From NCBI RefSeq assembly GCF_008795955.1, contig NZ_VMHN01000006.1, positions 62,001 through 126,000 of the forward strand: 64,000 nt of DNA, written 5' to 3'. Both the position numbers and the translations under genes were made by a program. The notes under the pieces are model-generated. The model was not told the origin of the DNA and searched no databases. It saw only the letters and a program-made list of their open reading frames with translations. The stretch's first letter is position 1, and each line of letters begins with the position of its first letter. Shown here piece by piece: positions 1 through 9,716 of this stretch. The stretch is from Marinobacter denitrificans. GTDB lineage: Bacteria > Pseudomonadota > Gammaproteobacteria > Pseudomonadales > Oleiphilaceae.

Positions 1-173
1 TTGCCTTCGGCAATTTCGCGCAGGGCGATAACGGTTGGCTTATCGTTCTCTTCGGCAACCAGTGGCTCGAAACCCTTGGTTGCGATCTGGCGGGCGCGTT
101 TGGTGGCCAGCATAACCAGCTGGAACCGGTTATCAACGTGTTCAAGGCAATCTTCAACGGTAACTCGTGCCAT
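1..173 (-). CDS. rpoZ: RNA polymerase omega subunit, 3' part missing
   Basis: Small subunit that stabilises the beta-prime subunit during RNA polymerase assembly. The visible 57 residues begin [20 protein letters not shown] and include the conserved stretch ATKRARQI, which fits the omega N-terminus. The gene runs off the left edge of the window, so the C-terminal part (about a third of the usual ~90 residues) is not seen. It lies 92 bases downstream of gmk on the same strand, the common gammaproteobacterial gmk-rpoZ order (often followed by spoT). Confidence 0.93.
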   Translation of the reverse strand, partial: MARVTVEDCLEHVDNRFQLVMLATKRARQIATKGFEPLVAEENDKPTVIALREIAEG

Positions 174-265
174 AACTTCCCCGACAATAGCAATAATGAC
201 TGATTTCAGCAGACCGCGTAGTTTAATCTTCCTGGTTCAATTTGTATACAGGCAAAGCATCGGGA

Positions 266-976
<711 letters not shown>

Positions 977-1040
977 TTATACGGCGTTTGCTCGCCTGTC
1001 GCACCCGTGCAAGGAGGATGGCAACTGACGCTGGGTGAGT

Positions 1041-2309
1041 TCAGTCGTGCCAGACACAACGGTTACGCCCCTGATCCTTGGCCAGGTAAAGGCGATGGTC
1101 AGCAATTTCCAGCAGCCGGCCCACCTCCACCTCGTTGTTTCCTGGCACAGCACTGGCGACCCCCATACTGACGGTGACATGAGGCGCGACTTCCGAATGG
1201 CTGTGGGGAATGGCTAACGCATTGACGTCGTGGCGTATGCGCTGGGCGACAGCCCGCGCCCCGTCCAGGTCAGTACCGGGAAGCACACAGACAAACTCCT
1301 CCCCGCCATAGCGCGCCACAATATCGGTGGGACGGGTCAAGGCGCCACTCAGCGCCCGGGCCACCGAGCGCAGACAGTCATCCCCTATGGCATGGCCGTA
1401 GTTGTCGTTGAAGGGCTTGAAATAGTCGATATCAATGAAAATCAACGACAGCGGCTGCTTCCGGTCTGCCGCCTGGTACCAGCATTTTTCCAGGAATTCG
1501 TCGAAAAAACGCCGGTTCGGGATGCCGGTCAGGCCGTCGATGGTGGATATCTGGTGCAACGCGTCCCGTTGATCCAGCCCCTTCTGGAAGGCCTGCATAA
1601 GATTGTCCAGCTCCCGTACCAGGCGCCCCAGCTCATCCCGTCGGGAATGGGGAGTATTGGGCCTGGGCCACTTCCCCGGCTGCTTCAGGCTCACGGCGGC
1701 AATGGCGCGGTAAATACTCAGCAGGGGGCGGGTGATCAGAAAGTGAAACACCAACACTACCAGCACGGCAATGCTCAACGCCTCGACAACTCCCAGCAGG
1801 AACAGCCGTCGCCCACGCTGGACATAAGACTCGCCAATCGCTGCTGTGGAGAGTACCAGCCGAAGCTCACCAACCGGCAACGGATCGGGGGTCCGGGAGA
1901 CGGAATAGTTCAGTGACTTCTGGTAGTGGGTGACTCCACTGAACAATGCCTGCAGGAGCATCCCCGCCTCCTCGCTGGATTCGTCGCCCTTCTCCATCAA
2001 TACCCGACCGAAGTCATCGCGCAGGGAAACATAACGGACACTGCGGTAATTGTAGAGACCTTCAACCACCTGATTGGCCAGATCCGGGTTGAGCTGGAAG
2101 GCGGCTTCCGCGGCAGACGCTTCAACCAGGTTCAGCAAGCGCTCAAAATCTTCCCGGGTTTCTGCACGCACCACCCGGGCATCCGACACCAATTGAAAGA
2201 TCCCGGTGCCCGCACTCAGCAGCAGGGCAATAATAAACGTCACCAGGGCTTGTCGGGTGGTGATACTGTGCCAGCGGGTTATTTTTGGGTCTTTTTCTTC
2301 CGGTTTCAT
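1041..2309 (-). CDS. membrane diguanylate cyclase with periplasmic sensor region
   Basis: Predicted to make cyclic-di-GMP from two GTP. It has 422 residues: a first membrane segment at about 20-40, a periplasmic region of roughly 130 residues, a second membrane segment at about 172-197, a HAMP-like linker, then a GGDEF domain. The active-site motif is GGEEF at about 335-339, with an RPTD inhibitory-site motif upstream (RxxD five residues before GGEEF), so both catalysis and product inhibition look intact. Its start overlaps the stop of the binding-protein gene upstream by 4 bases (ATGA), indicating an operon with two periplasmic binding proteins and a possible sensory link to them. Confidence 0.9.
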   Translation of the reverse strand: MKPEEKDPKITRWHSITTRQALVTFIIALLLSAGTGIFQLVSDARVVRAETREDFERLLNLVEASAAEAAFQLNPDLANQVVEGLYNYRSVRYVSLRDDFGRVLMEKGDESSEEAGMLLQALFSGVTHYQKSLNYSVSRTPDPLPVGELRLVLSTAAIGESYVQRGRRLFLLGVVEALSIAVLVVLVFHFLITRPLLSIYRAIAAVSLKQPGKWPRPNTPHSRRDELGRLVRELDNLMQAFQKGLDQRDALHQISTIDGLTGIPNRRFFDEFLEKCWYQAADRKQPLSLIFIDIDYFKPFNDNYGHAIGDDCLRSVARALSGALTRPTDIVARYGGEEFVCVLPGTDLDGARAVAQRIRHDVNALAIPHSHSEVAPHVTVSMGVASAVPGNNEVEVGRLLEIADHRLYLAKDQGRNRCVWHD

Positions 2310-3055
2310 TCACCGTTCCCCAGAATCTGCTGCCGTATCTGAAGGTAACGCCCTTCCTCTTTCACTTCTGTCAGCCGGGCTTGCAGTTGGTCCAGGAAAC
2401 TCGCCGGGATGGATTTGTGACAAGCAAGGTATATCTCGCTACGTCGAAAGGTAAACAGCCTTTCCAGCCGAACCCCGGCGTTGCCCGCCACGGTCTCGGC
2501 CACGTCCGGGCCTGTCACCCAGACGTCAATGAGCCCGGAGGTCAGGCGTTTGAGGTTTTCGCTGTCCCGGGAAGCATTGACTACCTCAACGCCATGCTTT
2601 GCTACATAAATACTGATGGCATCCTCGTGGAAACTCCCGACCCTCAGACCCTTCAGTTCTTCCAGACTGGTTGCCTCGATGCTGCGCTCCGGCAGGGCGA
2701 AGGCGGCCCATTCCGTCTTCACCAGTGGTCCCACCCATTGGAACATCGGCTCCCTTTCGGCGGTGCGCGCAGTGGAGTACACGCAGTTACCGGGCCGCAG
2801 CCTGGCTTCGCTGAAGGCCCTTGCCCAGGGCACCAGCAGAAATCTCACGGGGCGGTCTATTGAGGCCAGCGCTTCCTGCAACAGCCTGGTGGAAATGCCG
2901 TCTATCTCACCCTGGTCGTTGATAAAGCTATAGGGCGGGTATTCTTCCGTGTAGAAGGTGATGGGCTCAGCCGCCTGGGCGTGCCCCCAGCCCCACAAAG
3001 CGAGAGTGAGGAAAAGCAGGAACCCCATCCGGTAGCGGCAAATCAGGCGCTGCAT
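2306..3055 (-). CDS. periplasmic solute-binding protein, amino-acid type (first of a pair)
   Basis: A 249-residue protein with a signal peptide (hydrophobic MGFLLFLTLALWGWG, cleavage likely after HAQA) and a type-II periplasmic binding fold (SBP_bac_3-like). It starts at 3055 behind AGGAGGGAGG. It shares with the next gene the blocks TEEYPPYSF / TENYPPYNY, VPWAR / LPWAR and FQWVGPL, so the two look like tandem paralogues. No ABC permease or ATPase gene is nearby; the operon partner is a diguanylate cyclase. A role as a ligand-sensing accessory rather than a transporter part is inference. The ligand is unknown. Confidence 0.85.
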   Translation of the reverse strand: MQRLICRYRMGFLLFLTLALWGWGHAQAAEPITFYTEEYPPYSFINDQGEIDGISTRLLQEALASIDRPVRFLLVPWARAFSEARLRPGNCVYSTARTAEREPMFQWVGPLVKTEWAAFALPERSIEATSLEELKGLRVGSFHEDAISIYVAKHGVEVVNASRDSENLKRLTSGLIDVWVTGPDVAETVAGNAGVRLERLFTFRRSEIYLACHKSIPASFLDQLQARLTEVKEEGRYLQIRQQILGNGE

Positions 3056-3065
3056 ACCTCCCTCC

Positions 3066-3806
3066 TCATTCAATTGGCGGTATCGCGCCCTGGGCGCGAA
3101 GGTCGTCAAGTATCTGCTGCAAACGCTCAACAACGGCAGGATCGGTATCGCCGTTGATGGCAAAGTACAGCGGGTCTTCAGACAGGACATAGACAGTCTC
3201 GAAATGGTCCGGGTCATGCCCGTGTTTCCTCAGCAGCCAGTGCGCTACATCCTCACCGTAGGCCCACAGGCTGACCCGGTTAGCGACCAGCATATTCATC
3301 GCGCTCTCGTTATTCACCGCCGCGTGCATGCGGGCAGGACTGACGCCGGCTTCCAGCAATTTCTGGGCGCCTATGTCCTCACCGATGACCACCATACTGA
3401 ACTTACCGCTTTGTAGTGCCTCCAGGTTGGCTATCGAGATATTGCTGTCTTTCCTGGCCAGCAGCACCACGCGCCCCGCCGCCAGAGGCCCCACCCACTG
3501 AAACAGGTCCTCGCGGGCACTGGTACGGGTAGTCGAAAACAGCACAGTGTCGGGTGTCAGCAAGGTGGTGTCATAGCCCCTGGCCCAGGGCAGCACCTGG
3601 ATATCGGTGGCTTCCGTACTGGCCCCCGAGTGGTGAAGCATGGCCTCCAGAATCCTGACGGATGACCCCTTCAGCTCACCTTCATCCAGGTAATTGTATG
3701 GAGGGTAGTTCTCCGTTATGAAGGTGAGCCGATCCAGATCGGAGGCGGCTCCATGAAGAGGGCCGAAGAATAGAATCACCAGCAGGCAACGCCAAAGCTT
3801 TGTCAT
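3066..3806 (-). CDS. periplasmic solute-binding protein, amino-acid type (second of a pair)
   Basis: A 246-residue paralogue of the downstream gene, with a signal peptide at its N-terminus (LLVILFFGPLHGAAS) followed by a type-II binding fold. Shared blocks are TENYPPYNY, LPWARGY and FQWVGPL. The two genes are separated by only 10 bases, and the second ends in a 4-base overlap with the diguanylate cyclase gene, so all three are probably one transcript, with this gene first. The ligand cannot be told from sequence. Confidence 0.85.
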   Translation of the reverse strand: MTKLWRCLLVILFFGPLHGAASDLDRLTFITENYPPYNYLDEGELKGSSVRILEAMLHHSGASTEATDIQVLPWARGYDTTLLTPDTVLFSTTRTSAREDLFQWVGPLAAGRVVLLARKDSNISIANLEALQSGKFSMVVIGEDIGAQKLLEAGVSPARMHAAVNNESAMNMLVANRVSLWAYGEDVAHWLLRKHGHDPDHFETVYVLSEDPLYFAINGDTDPAVVERLQQILDDLRAQGAIPPIE

Positions 3807-3937
3807 GGGCAGTTACTTCAGTACAGCACAACGTGTGGCTTGTTATTGGTATGTACCTGGCTGCTACCAGGAACACGTTTTTGCTATCGTCAAGTTAGCA
3901 CATGCCCGGAATTCTGCACGGGTTCCCTGCAAGCACT

Positions 3938-4804
3938 CTACTCCAGGTTCTGCACCTGCTCGCGCATCTGCTCAATGAGCACTTTCAGATCGACGGCGGC
4001 CCTGGTCACCCGGGCATCGATGCTTTTGCTGCTGAGTGTGTTGGCTTCGCGGTTCAGCTCCTGCATCAAGAAATCCAGCCGCCGGCCAATGGCATCGTCG
4101 CCCTGCAGGGTTTCGGAGACTTCAGTGATGTGGGCGTCCAGCCGGTCCAGCTCTTCGGCCACGTCGCTTTTCTGGGCCAGCATGACCATTTCCTGGGCAA
4201 TGCGATCCGGGTCAATTTCCACCTTCGCCTGCTCAAAGCGATTTTTCAAATGCTCTTCCTGGGCACGAATCAGCTCCGGCATGCGCTCGCGCACCTCGTC
4301 GACCAGTTTGCCCATGGTGGCCAGCCGGTCTTCAAACAACGGCCGTAAACGTTCCCCTTCCCGCTCCCTCACCGTTACCAGCTCGCTCACCGTGCGCTCG
4401 AACAGCTCTCCCGCTGCCCTGCGAGCCGGGCCGTAATCCTGTTCGGTAGAGGCCAGCACGCCGGGCCACCTGAGAATGTCCAGGGCACTGATGTGCGCCG
4501 GGTTATCCAGCATCTTGTTGATGTGATTCGCCGCCTCATTCACCGCATGGGCCACATCCTCGTCGATCTCGAAGCCCTGGGAGGCAGCTTCCCGCGTCTG
4601 CAGGCGAATGGCTACATCCACCTTGCCCCGGCGCAGCTGTTTACGCAGCTGCTCGCGGAAACTGTTTTCCAGTTCCCGGAGCGCCTCGGGCAGTCGGAAG
4701 GACGGCTCCAGGTAACGGTGGTTGACCGTGCGAATCTCGCAGGTGAGCGTGCCCCAGTCCTCCTGGGTATCCTGGCGGGCAAAGGCCGTCATACTTCTGA
4801 TCAT
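3938..4804 (-). CDS. yicC: YicC-family endoribonuclease
   Basis: A 288-residue protein of the YicC/YloC family, members of which have been shown to act as endoribonucleases in RNA turnover. The N-terminal block MIRSMTAFAR and the NHRYLEPSFRLP stretch are family hallmarks, and the C-terminal FLMQELNREANTLSSKS block is the DUF1732 signature. The start at 4804 is set by MIRSMTAF; a longer in-frame extension upstream has no family match. It is divergent from rph, with 163 bases between them; yicC beside rph is a long-recognised arrangement. Confidence 0.95.
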   Translation of the reverse strand: MIRSMTAFARQDTQEDWGTLTCEIRTVNHRYLEPSFRLPEALRELENSFREQLRKQLRRGKVDVAIRLQTREAASQGFEIDEDVAHAVNEAANHINKMLDNPAHISALDILRWPGVLASTEQDYGPARRAAGELFERTVSELVTVREREGERLRPLFEDRLATMGKLVDEVRERMPELIRAQEEHLKNRFEQAKVEIDPDRIAQEMVMLAQKSDVAEELDRLDAHITEVSETLQGDDAIGRRLDFLMQELNREANTLSSKSIDARVTRAAVDLKVLIEQMREQVQNLE

Positions 4805-4967
4805 GGTAACTCCGCGTCGGCAAAGTAGCAGGAACTTCAGTTTAGCAGGGTCACTGCCCGCACAGCGAACAGGTGCCCTGAACTGCGTGTTATACTCCGC
4901 AATCTTTCGATATTGCAATCGACCGGGACACTAACCCGGACACTCACTACTGATACCAGGAATGACT

Positions 4968-5684
4968 ATGAGACCGAGCGGAAGAACGCCGGAACAATCC
5001 AGAGATATTCGCATTACGCGCCACTACACCCGCCACGCCGAAGGGTCCGTGCTGGTAGAATTCGGCGACACCAAAGTGATCTGCACCGCCTCCATCGAGA
5101 ACAAGGTTCCGCCCTTCCTGCGCGGTGAAGGCAAAGGCTGGATCACTGCCGAATACGGCATGCTACCCCGCTCCACAGGCAGCCGCATGGGCCGGGAAGC
5201 GGCACGTGGCAAACAGGGTGGCCGTACCGTGGAAATCCAGCGCCTGATCGGCCGCTCCCTACGCGCCGCGGTGGACCTGAGCGCCCTGGGTGAGCATTCC
5301 ATCACCATCGACTGTGACGTTATCCAGGCTGACGGCGGCACCCGCACAGCGGCGATTACTGGTGGCTGCGTGGCGCTCGTGGATGCACTGAATCACCTGG
5401 TCAAAGAAGGCCGGCTGAAGAAGTCACCGCTGAAGCAGATGGTGGCGGCGTTTTCTGTGGGTGTTTACAAAGGTACGCCGGTTCTGGATCTGGATTACCC
5501 GGAAGACTCCGAAGCCGAGACTGACATGAATGTGATCATGACGGACCAGGGCGGCTTTATTGAGATTCAGGGAACAGCGGAAGGTGCGCCGTTTGACCAG
5601 GAAGAGCTGGACGGCATGCTGAAGCTGGCGAAGTTGGGTATCAATCAGTTATTTGAGGCTCAGAAGGCGGCTTTGGCGGGTTAA
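4968..5684 (+). CDS. rph: ribonuclease PH
   Basis: Phosphorolytic 3'-5' exoribonuclease that trims tRNA 3' ends. It has 238 residues, full length for the family. The start is [17 protein letters not shown] at 4968; AGGA at 4958-4961 is 6 bases upstream, better placed than for the in-frame ATG at 4962. The signature [11 protein letters not shown] and the phosphate-site region [16 protein letters not shown] are intact, so this is not the truncated form known from E. coli K-12. A stem-loop follows 15 bases after the stop. Confidence 0.96.
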   Translation: MRPSGRTPEQSRDIRITRHYTRHAEGSVLVEFGDTKVICTASIENKVPPFLRGEGKGWITAEYGMLPRSTGSRMGREAARGKQGGRTVEIQRLIGRSLRAAVDLSALGEHSITIDCDVIQADGGTRTAAITGGCVALVDALNHLVKEGRLKKSPLKQMVAAFSVGVYKGTPVLDLDYPEDSEAETDMNVIMTDQGGFIEIQGTAEGAPFDQEELDGMLKLAKLGINQLFEAQKAALAG

Positions 5685-5698
5685 GGTGCTACCTTTCC

Positions 5699-5732
5699 GC
5701 GTGTCCGGAGGGAATCTCTTTTCCGGACACGC
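5699..5732. terminator. stem-loop downstream of rph
   Basis: A perfect 10-bp stem (GCGTGTCCGG / CCGGACACGC) with a 14-base loop lies between the convergent rph and crc genes. It has no run of Ts, so it is not a classical intrinsic terminator; it may protect 3' ends or serve both strands. Confidence 0.5.
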
Positions 5733-5758
5733 TACAAGCACATCCCTGTGCGCTCGAA

Positions 5759-6565
5759 TCAAAAGCCAATCTCTATGTCGTAATCCATAATCACCGGCGC
5801 GTGATCGGAGAAGCGTGTGCTGTCGTCAATCCAGCCATCCTGGATGGTCTTGCGGATACCCGGTGTCAGAAGCTGATAGTCCACTCGGATGCCGGCGCTC
5901 TTGCGGGATCCCTCGGCCTGCTCTGGCCACCAGGTGAACTGGTTGCTCTGCTTGTTGATATCACGGAACGCATCAACACAGCCCATTTCATCAAACAGGC
6001 GGTCCAGCCATGCCCGTTCGTGGGGCAGGAAGCCGGAGAAATCCAGTTTGTGATACAGGGGGCTGGCGTCAGTCACGTGGTGAGCTGTCTGCAGGTTGGC
6101 ACAGAAGATAAACTGACGGCGTTTGCGCAGGGTTTTCTGCATATGGAGGCCGAAAGCCTCCATAAAGTCGTCCTTGTGATCGAGCACGGTCAGGTCGTCG
6201 TCGCCAATCAACTCCTCTTCCCGCCCGAGGGCACACGGGGAGAGAACACAGGCAACCGACACCTTGTCGAAATCCGCCTGGATAAAGCGGCCTTCACGGT
6301 CGGCCTGTTCATTGGCAAAGCCGTACATGATGGCTTTGGGGAAATGACGGGTGTAGATGCCTACACCGCCGTCCTCGTTCCGCTCGCCATCGATGAAGTA
6401 GGCTTCGTAGCCCTCCGGGATGAGGTTGTAGTCCTCAATCTCGTAGGCCCGCATGCGGTGGTCCTGAACGCAGACCACGTCAGCGTCCTGCCTGGCCAGC
6501 CATTCAAAGAAACCTTTTTCAACAGCCTGGGCCAGGCCGTTGACGCTGATTGTTACTACCCGCAT
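5759..6565 (-). CDS. crc: Crc-like catabolite repression control protein
   Basis: A 268-residue protein of the endonuclease/exonuclease/phosphatase fold. The position between rph and pyrE is the Pseudomonas crc locus, and motifs such as RGYDLQ-type spacing aside, blocks like ADFDKVSVACVLSP, RKRRQFIFCANL, LPHERAWLDRLFDEMG and VDYQLLTPG resemble Crc. The nuclease residues are degenerate: the QE motif is QD (CVQDHRM) and the GDxN motif is replaced by CANL, while the terminal SDHAPV is kept. In Pseudomonas, Crc acts with Hfq to block translation of catabolic mRNAs; that function is inferred here. Exonuclease III is less likely given the lost residues. Confidence 0.87.
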   Translation of the reverse strand: MRVVTISVNGLAQAVEKGFFEWLARQDADVVCVQDHRMRAYEIEDYNLIPEGYEAYFIDGERNEDGGVGIYTRHFPKAIMYGFANEQADREGRFIQADFDKVSVACVLSPCALGREEELIGDDDLTVLDHKDDFMEAFGLHMQKTLRKRRQFIFCANLQTAHHVTDASPLYHKLDFSGFLPHERAWLDRLFDEMGCVDAFRDINKQSNQFTWWPEQAEGSRKSAGIRVDYQLLTPGIRKTIQDGWIDDSTRFSDHAPVIMDYDIEIGF

Positions 6566-6646
6566 ACGTGTTCCCTGATTCGGTTTGTGTGTATGATACC
6601 GGTTTTACGCGTTAATTAAAGATCCACACCCGCCAGAAGCCCTGTC

Positions 6647-7285
6647 ATGCACGACTATCAGCAACAGTTTATTGAATTTGCCATTCGCCGGAATGTTCTT
6701 CGTTTCGGCGAATTTACGCTCAAATCCGGCCGTACCAGCCCCTACTTTTTTAATGCAGGACTGTTCAACACCGGGGAGGACCTGCTTGAGTTAAGCAAGG
6801 CCTATGCCGCCGCCCTGCAACGCAGCGGGCTGAATTATGACATTATTTTCGGCCCTGCCTATAAGGGCATACCGTTGGCGACCGTAACCGCGATGGCGCT
6901 GGCGGCGGATGGTGAGAACAAACCCTTTGCCTTCAATCGCAAGGAGAAGAAGGACCACGGGGAAGGCGGCAATATTGTCGGCGCTGCGTTGCAGGGCAAC
7001 GTGCTGATTGTTGACGATGTTATCACTGCCGGCACGGCGATCCGGGAGTCCATTGAGATTATTCGAGGCGCAGGCGCAACCCCGGCCGGGGTGTTGATTG
7101 CCCTGGATCGACAGGAACGAGGCGCAGGCGAGCTCTCTGCAATACAGGAAGTGAAAAAGGAATTCGGCATCCCGGTGGTCAGCATTATCACTCTCGACCA
7201 GGTGCTTGATTACCTGAAAAACAGGCCCGGCTTCGACGAACATGCCCAGAAGGTTGCAGCATACCGGGATGAGTACGGCGTCTGA
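6647..7285 (+). CDS. pyrE: orotate phosphoribosyltransferase
   Basis: Converts orotate and PRPP to orotidine 5'-phosphate in pyrimidine synthesis. It has 212 residues. The N-terminal [19 protein letters not shown] and the PRPP-binding loop [16 protein letters not shown] are diagnostic, and [11 protein letters not shown] is the pyrophosphate-site region. It is divergent from crc across about 80 bases. No attenuator-like structure with a T-run was noticed upstream. Confidence 0.97.
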   Translation: MHDYQQQFIEFAIRRNVLRFGEFTLKSGRTSPYFFNAGLFNTGEDLLELSKAYAAALQRSGLNYDIIFGPAYKGIPLATVTAMALAADGENKPFAFNRKEKKDHGEGGNIVGAALQGNVLIVDDVITAGTAIRESIEIIRGAGATPAGVLIALDRQERGAGELSAIQEVKKEFGIPVVSIITLDQVLDYLKNRPGFDEHAQKVAAYRDEYGV

Positions 7286-7367
7286 AACCGGGCATGGTTT
7301 ATCTCCCAGCTTTTGTTATGCTTCTTGCTGACAAAACTCGTTTTTAGCGGAGCACCAGTCCATCACC

Positions 7368-8015
7368 ATGAACCGTCTGACCAGGTTTTCAATCGCTGTA
7401 TCTGCCGCGGCCGCATTGATGGCGGCCACCATTGCAGAAGCCAGGATGTACCGTTACACGGATGAAAACGGCCAGGTTGTCATCAGCAACACCATTCCCC
7501 AGGAAGCCTCCAAGAGAGGCTACGATATCCTCAGCAAAAATGGTCGCGTCATTGAGACAATTGACCCCGAACCTACGGAAGAAGAAATAGCCGCCAGAGA
7601 AGCGGAAGAAAAGCGCAAGGCCGAAGAAGCACAGCAGCGGGAGCTGGATCGAAAGCTACTGGAACGCTTCAGCCACCCCGACGAAGCGGTACGTGCAATG
7701 CACAGAAAAATCCGCGAACTTCAGGGGCTGAACCAGCTTAAAAGAGGCAATATTTCTGTCATCGACAGCCAACTGGACAGTGAGCAGAGTCGGGCAGCGA
7801 ACCTTGAACGCTCCGGCCGCGACATTCCGGAAGCCACACTTGAGAAGTTACGGCGACTGGAGGCACAGATCCGGGATATCGAACGGGAAATCACCTCTCA
7901 AAATGCCGACATCAAGGCTTTGCGGGAACAGTTTGAACGAGATATCGAACGGCTGGAAGAAATAACGGGGAAGGAAAGAACCGTCCCGCTGGACCCGGAT
8001 GAAGCAGAGAAATAA
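7368..8015 (+). CDS. DUF4124-domain exported protein with coiled coil
   Basis: A 215-residue protein of unknown function. An N-terminal signal peptide (hydrophobic core about residues 8-22, cleavage near AEA) is followed by the DUF4124 motif MYRYTDENGQVVISNTIPQ, a short domain common in exported proteobacterial proteins. Residues from about 60 onward are rich in E, K, R and Q with heptad-like spacing, suggesting a long coiled coil. It follows pyrE by 82 bases and ends before a strong bidirectional terminator. Confidence 0.82.
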   Translation: MNRLTRFSIAVSAAAALMAATIAEARMYRYTDENGQVVISNTIPQEASKRGYDILSKNGRVIETIDPEPTEEEIAAREAEEKRKAEEAQQRELDRKLLERFSHPDEAVRAMHRKIRELQGLNQLKRGNISVIDSQLDSEQSRAANLERSGRDIPEATLEKLRRLEAQIRDIEREITSQNADIKALREQFERDIERLEEITGKERTVPLDPDEAEK

Positions 8016-8043
8016 CAGCCAGGCACCCGATCCGACCAGACAC

Positions 8044-8074
8044 AAAAAAGGTCACCCACTGAGGTGACCTTTTT
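8044..8074. terminator. bidirectional intrinsic terminator
   Basis: A 7-bp stem GGTCACC / GGTGACC with loop CACTGA is flanked by six As on the left and five Ts on the right. It lies between the convergent DUF4124 and phasin-like genes and can therefore terminate both. Confidence 0.88.
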
Positions 8075-8097
8075 CTTACGGAGCTTCCGTCTGCGAA

Positions 8098-8520
8098 TCA
8101 GGCAGTGGCGGAAGTTTTCTTGGCCGTACCGCTGCTCTTGCGGGCGGTCGTTTTGCGTGCAGCCGGCTTGTTAGCCTGGGCAGTAGCCTTGGTTGACTGG
8201 GCAACGCTGGTCACTTCGTCCGCTGCGTCGGAAACTGCATCAGCACCTTCTGCAGCTTCTTTTTCCAGCTTGGCAACCAGATCGGCCGCGAAGCTCCCAA
8301 CACGGCTATTCAGGTTACGCAGCTGGTCAAACAGGCTTTCACTGTAGTCATAGTAGCGGGTACGCAGGTTCTTGACGCTGTACTCGCGCGCTTCTGATTC
8401 CAGCTTTTCAGCGTATTCAAAAGGCTTGGAGGACAGCTTCTTCTGCTGTTCTTCAGCGGCGTTAATGCCCTTCTCTACGATGTCCTGAAGTTGTTCCTGA
8501 TAACTCTTGAGTTTACCCAT
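8098..8520 (-). CDS. phasin-like protein with basic histone-like C-terminal tail
   Basis: A 140-residue protein. Residues 1 to about 95 form an amphipathic helical region (MGKLKSYQEQLQDIVEKG onward) compatible with a phasin-type coiled-coil domain. The last ~25 residues are Lys/Ala/Thr rich (KPAARKTTARK, SGTAKKTSA), like the AlgP/PhaF-type tails that bind DNA nonspecifically. Start at 8520 is supported by AAGGAG 8 bases upstream. A polyhydroxyalkanoate-granule role is a family inference; no PHA synthase gene is in the window. It could instead be a nucleoid-associated or stress protein. Confidence 0.65.
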   Translation of the reverse strand: MGKLKSYQEQLQDIVEKGINAAEEQQKKLSSKPFEYAEKLESEAREYSVKNLRTRYYDYSESLFDQLRNLNSRVGSFAADLVAKLEKEAAEGADAVSDAADEVTSVAQSTKATAQANKPAARKTTARKSSGTAKKTSATA

Positions 8521-8743
8521 GATGGATCTCCTTAGGTTGTGGATGCATAGCGTTGAAAAGTTGCATCGTCTCGGCCAGCGAATCTGCACCGACTTGTGAT
8601 TACAGGAGCCACACTACGGCTTAAAATTAGAATGTTCATACTAAACCCGATTCTTTTCGTTATTTCGATATGCCAACTGCTCACTTGATGATTTTTTCTG
8701 TTTGGGCATAATTTGCGCCGACTATCGTATGAAGAGACACACC

Positions 8744-9247
8744 ATGGAAGGAAAGAAAATCAATCAGCGAACTGTTGGCACGGCGCCATTCCGCACAATG
8801 CTCGCATTGGGACTGCTCTTGTCGGGATTGACCGGCTGCCAGGAAGACTCCGGAGCCTCGCGGGCAGCCTCCAGCGAAGCCAATGAGGTATCGGCGAAGC
8901 GCCTTGATCATGCCATCTCTTCTTTTCGCGACACCCTGGGGCAGCCTGGGAAGAATTCCGGCGCTACTGGCGAAAAGTCCCTGCCCCCCAAAGCCTTGCG
9001 CTGGGAAGCTCCGCTCGCCAGGGAAGACGGGTCCCGCCTCTATTCAAGCGACATAAATGGCTATCGGATCTATTACCGGCTGCGCCATGAGAAAAAATTT
9101 GGTGTAATTCAACTGCCGGGCAACGCCAACACGGAATACCCGCTGGACACCTTCCCTGCTGGCGCTTACGAGTTCAGCATCACCACGATTGATGGAAATG
9201 GCCTCGAAAGCCGGCGCTCCGATGCCGTCGTGGTTGACCTGATCTGA
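8744..9247 (+). CDS. lipoprotein with fibronectin type III-like domain
   Basis: A 167-residue predicted lipoprotein. The lipobox LTGC places the lipidated cysteine at residue 32 when the start is taken at 8744 (GAAGAG about 8 bases upstream); an in-frame ATG at 8729 has no ribosome site. The C-terminal ~85 residues (LRWEAPLAREDGSRLY, GYRIYYRLRHEKKF, YEFSITTIDGNGLESRRSD) have the beta-strand pattern of a fibronectin type III domain. Residues 33-75 are low-complexity linker. The gene ends 4 bases from the convergent DUF2782 gene. Function unknown. Confidence 0.75.
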   Translation: MEGKKINQRTVGTAPFRTMLALGLLLSGLTGCQEDSGASRAASSEANEVSAKRLDHAISSFRDTLGQPGKNSGATGEKSLPPKALRWEAPLAREDGSRLYSSDINGYRIYYRLRHEKKFGVIQLPGNANTEYPLDTFPAGAYEFSITTIDGNGLESRRSDAVVVDLI

Positions 9248-9251
9248 ACCG

Positions 9252-9593
9252 TTACCAACTGAAAATAACCCAGCTGGGCACCAGCATGTCGGTGTCGCTC
9301 TCACGGATCCAGCCACCGCCATCAGCAGGTACCAGGTAGTACTCGGGCCCCACCTCCGGTACGACCTTGATTTCCATGAGCTGGCCGTTCACCCGGTATT
9401 CATAGAACACTTCGTTGTCACCGGGGCGGATGACGATCTGGGGCCCATCAGCAGAAGGCTGGTAGTCGGATACCACCAATGGTTCCTGCGGTGTCTGAAC
9501 AACGTCGCTGTCCTCCATGCCTTCCTGTGCCGCCACAGGCCCCCATAGCACTCCCAACACAAGACCTGAGCAGGCGATACGCTTCATTTTCAT
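9252..9593 (-). CDS. DUF2782-family exported protein
   Basis: A 113-residue protein with a signal peptide (about 22 residues, ending VAAQ) and the DUF2782 domain: VIRPGDNEVFYEYRVNGQLMEI, GPEYYLVPADGG. Its position divergent from polA matches the usual Pseudomonas-type neighbourhood for this family. Function is unknown; the protein is predicted to be periplasmic or membrane-attached. Confidence 0.82.
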   Translation of the reverse strand: MKMKRIACSGLVLGVLWGPVAAQEGMEDSDVVQTPQEPLVVSDYQPSADGPQIVIRPGDNEVFYEYRVNGQLMEIKVVPEVGPEYYLVPADGGGWIRESDTDMLVPSWVIFSW

Positions 9594-9716
9594 GTTACTC
9601 TTCCATTCAGTTTAAGGACGCTCAAAGCCGCCCTGACACTACGAATCAATGCCATCGTACTGTCAGAGTTGCACAAGCCATTCAACGCTTCAATCAGAAT
9701 CCGGATCCGTTTTGAT

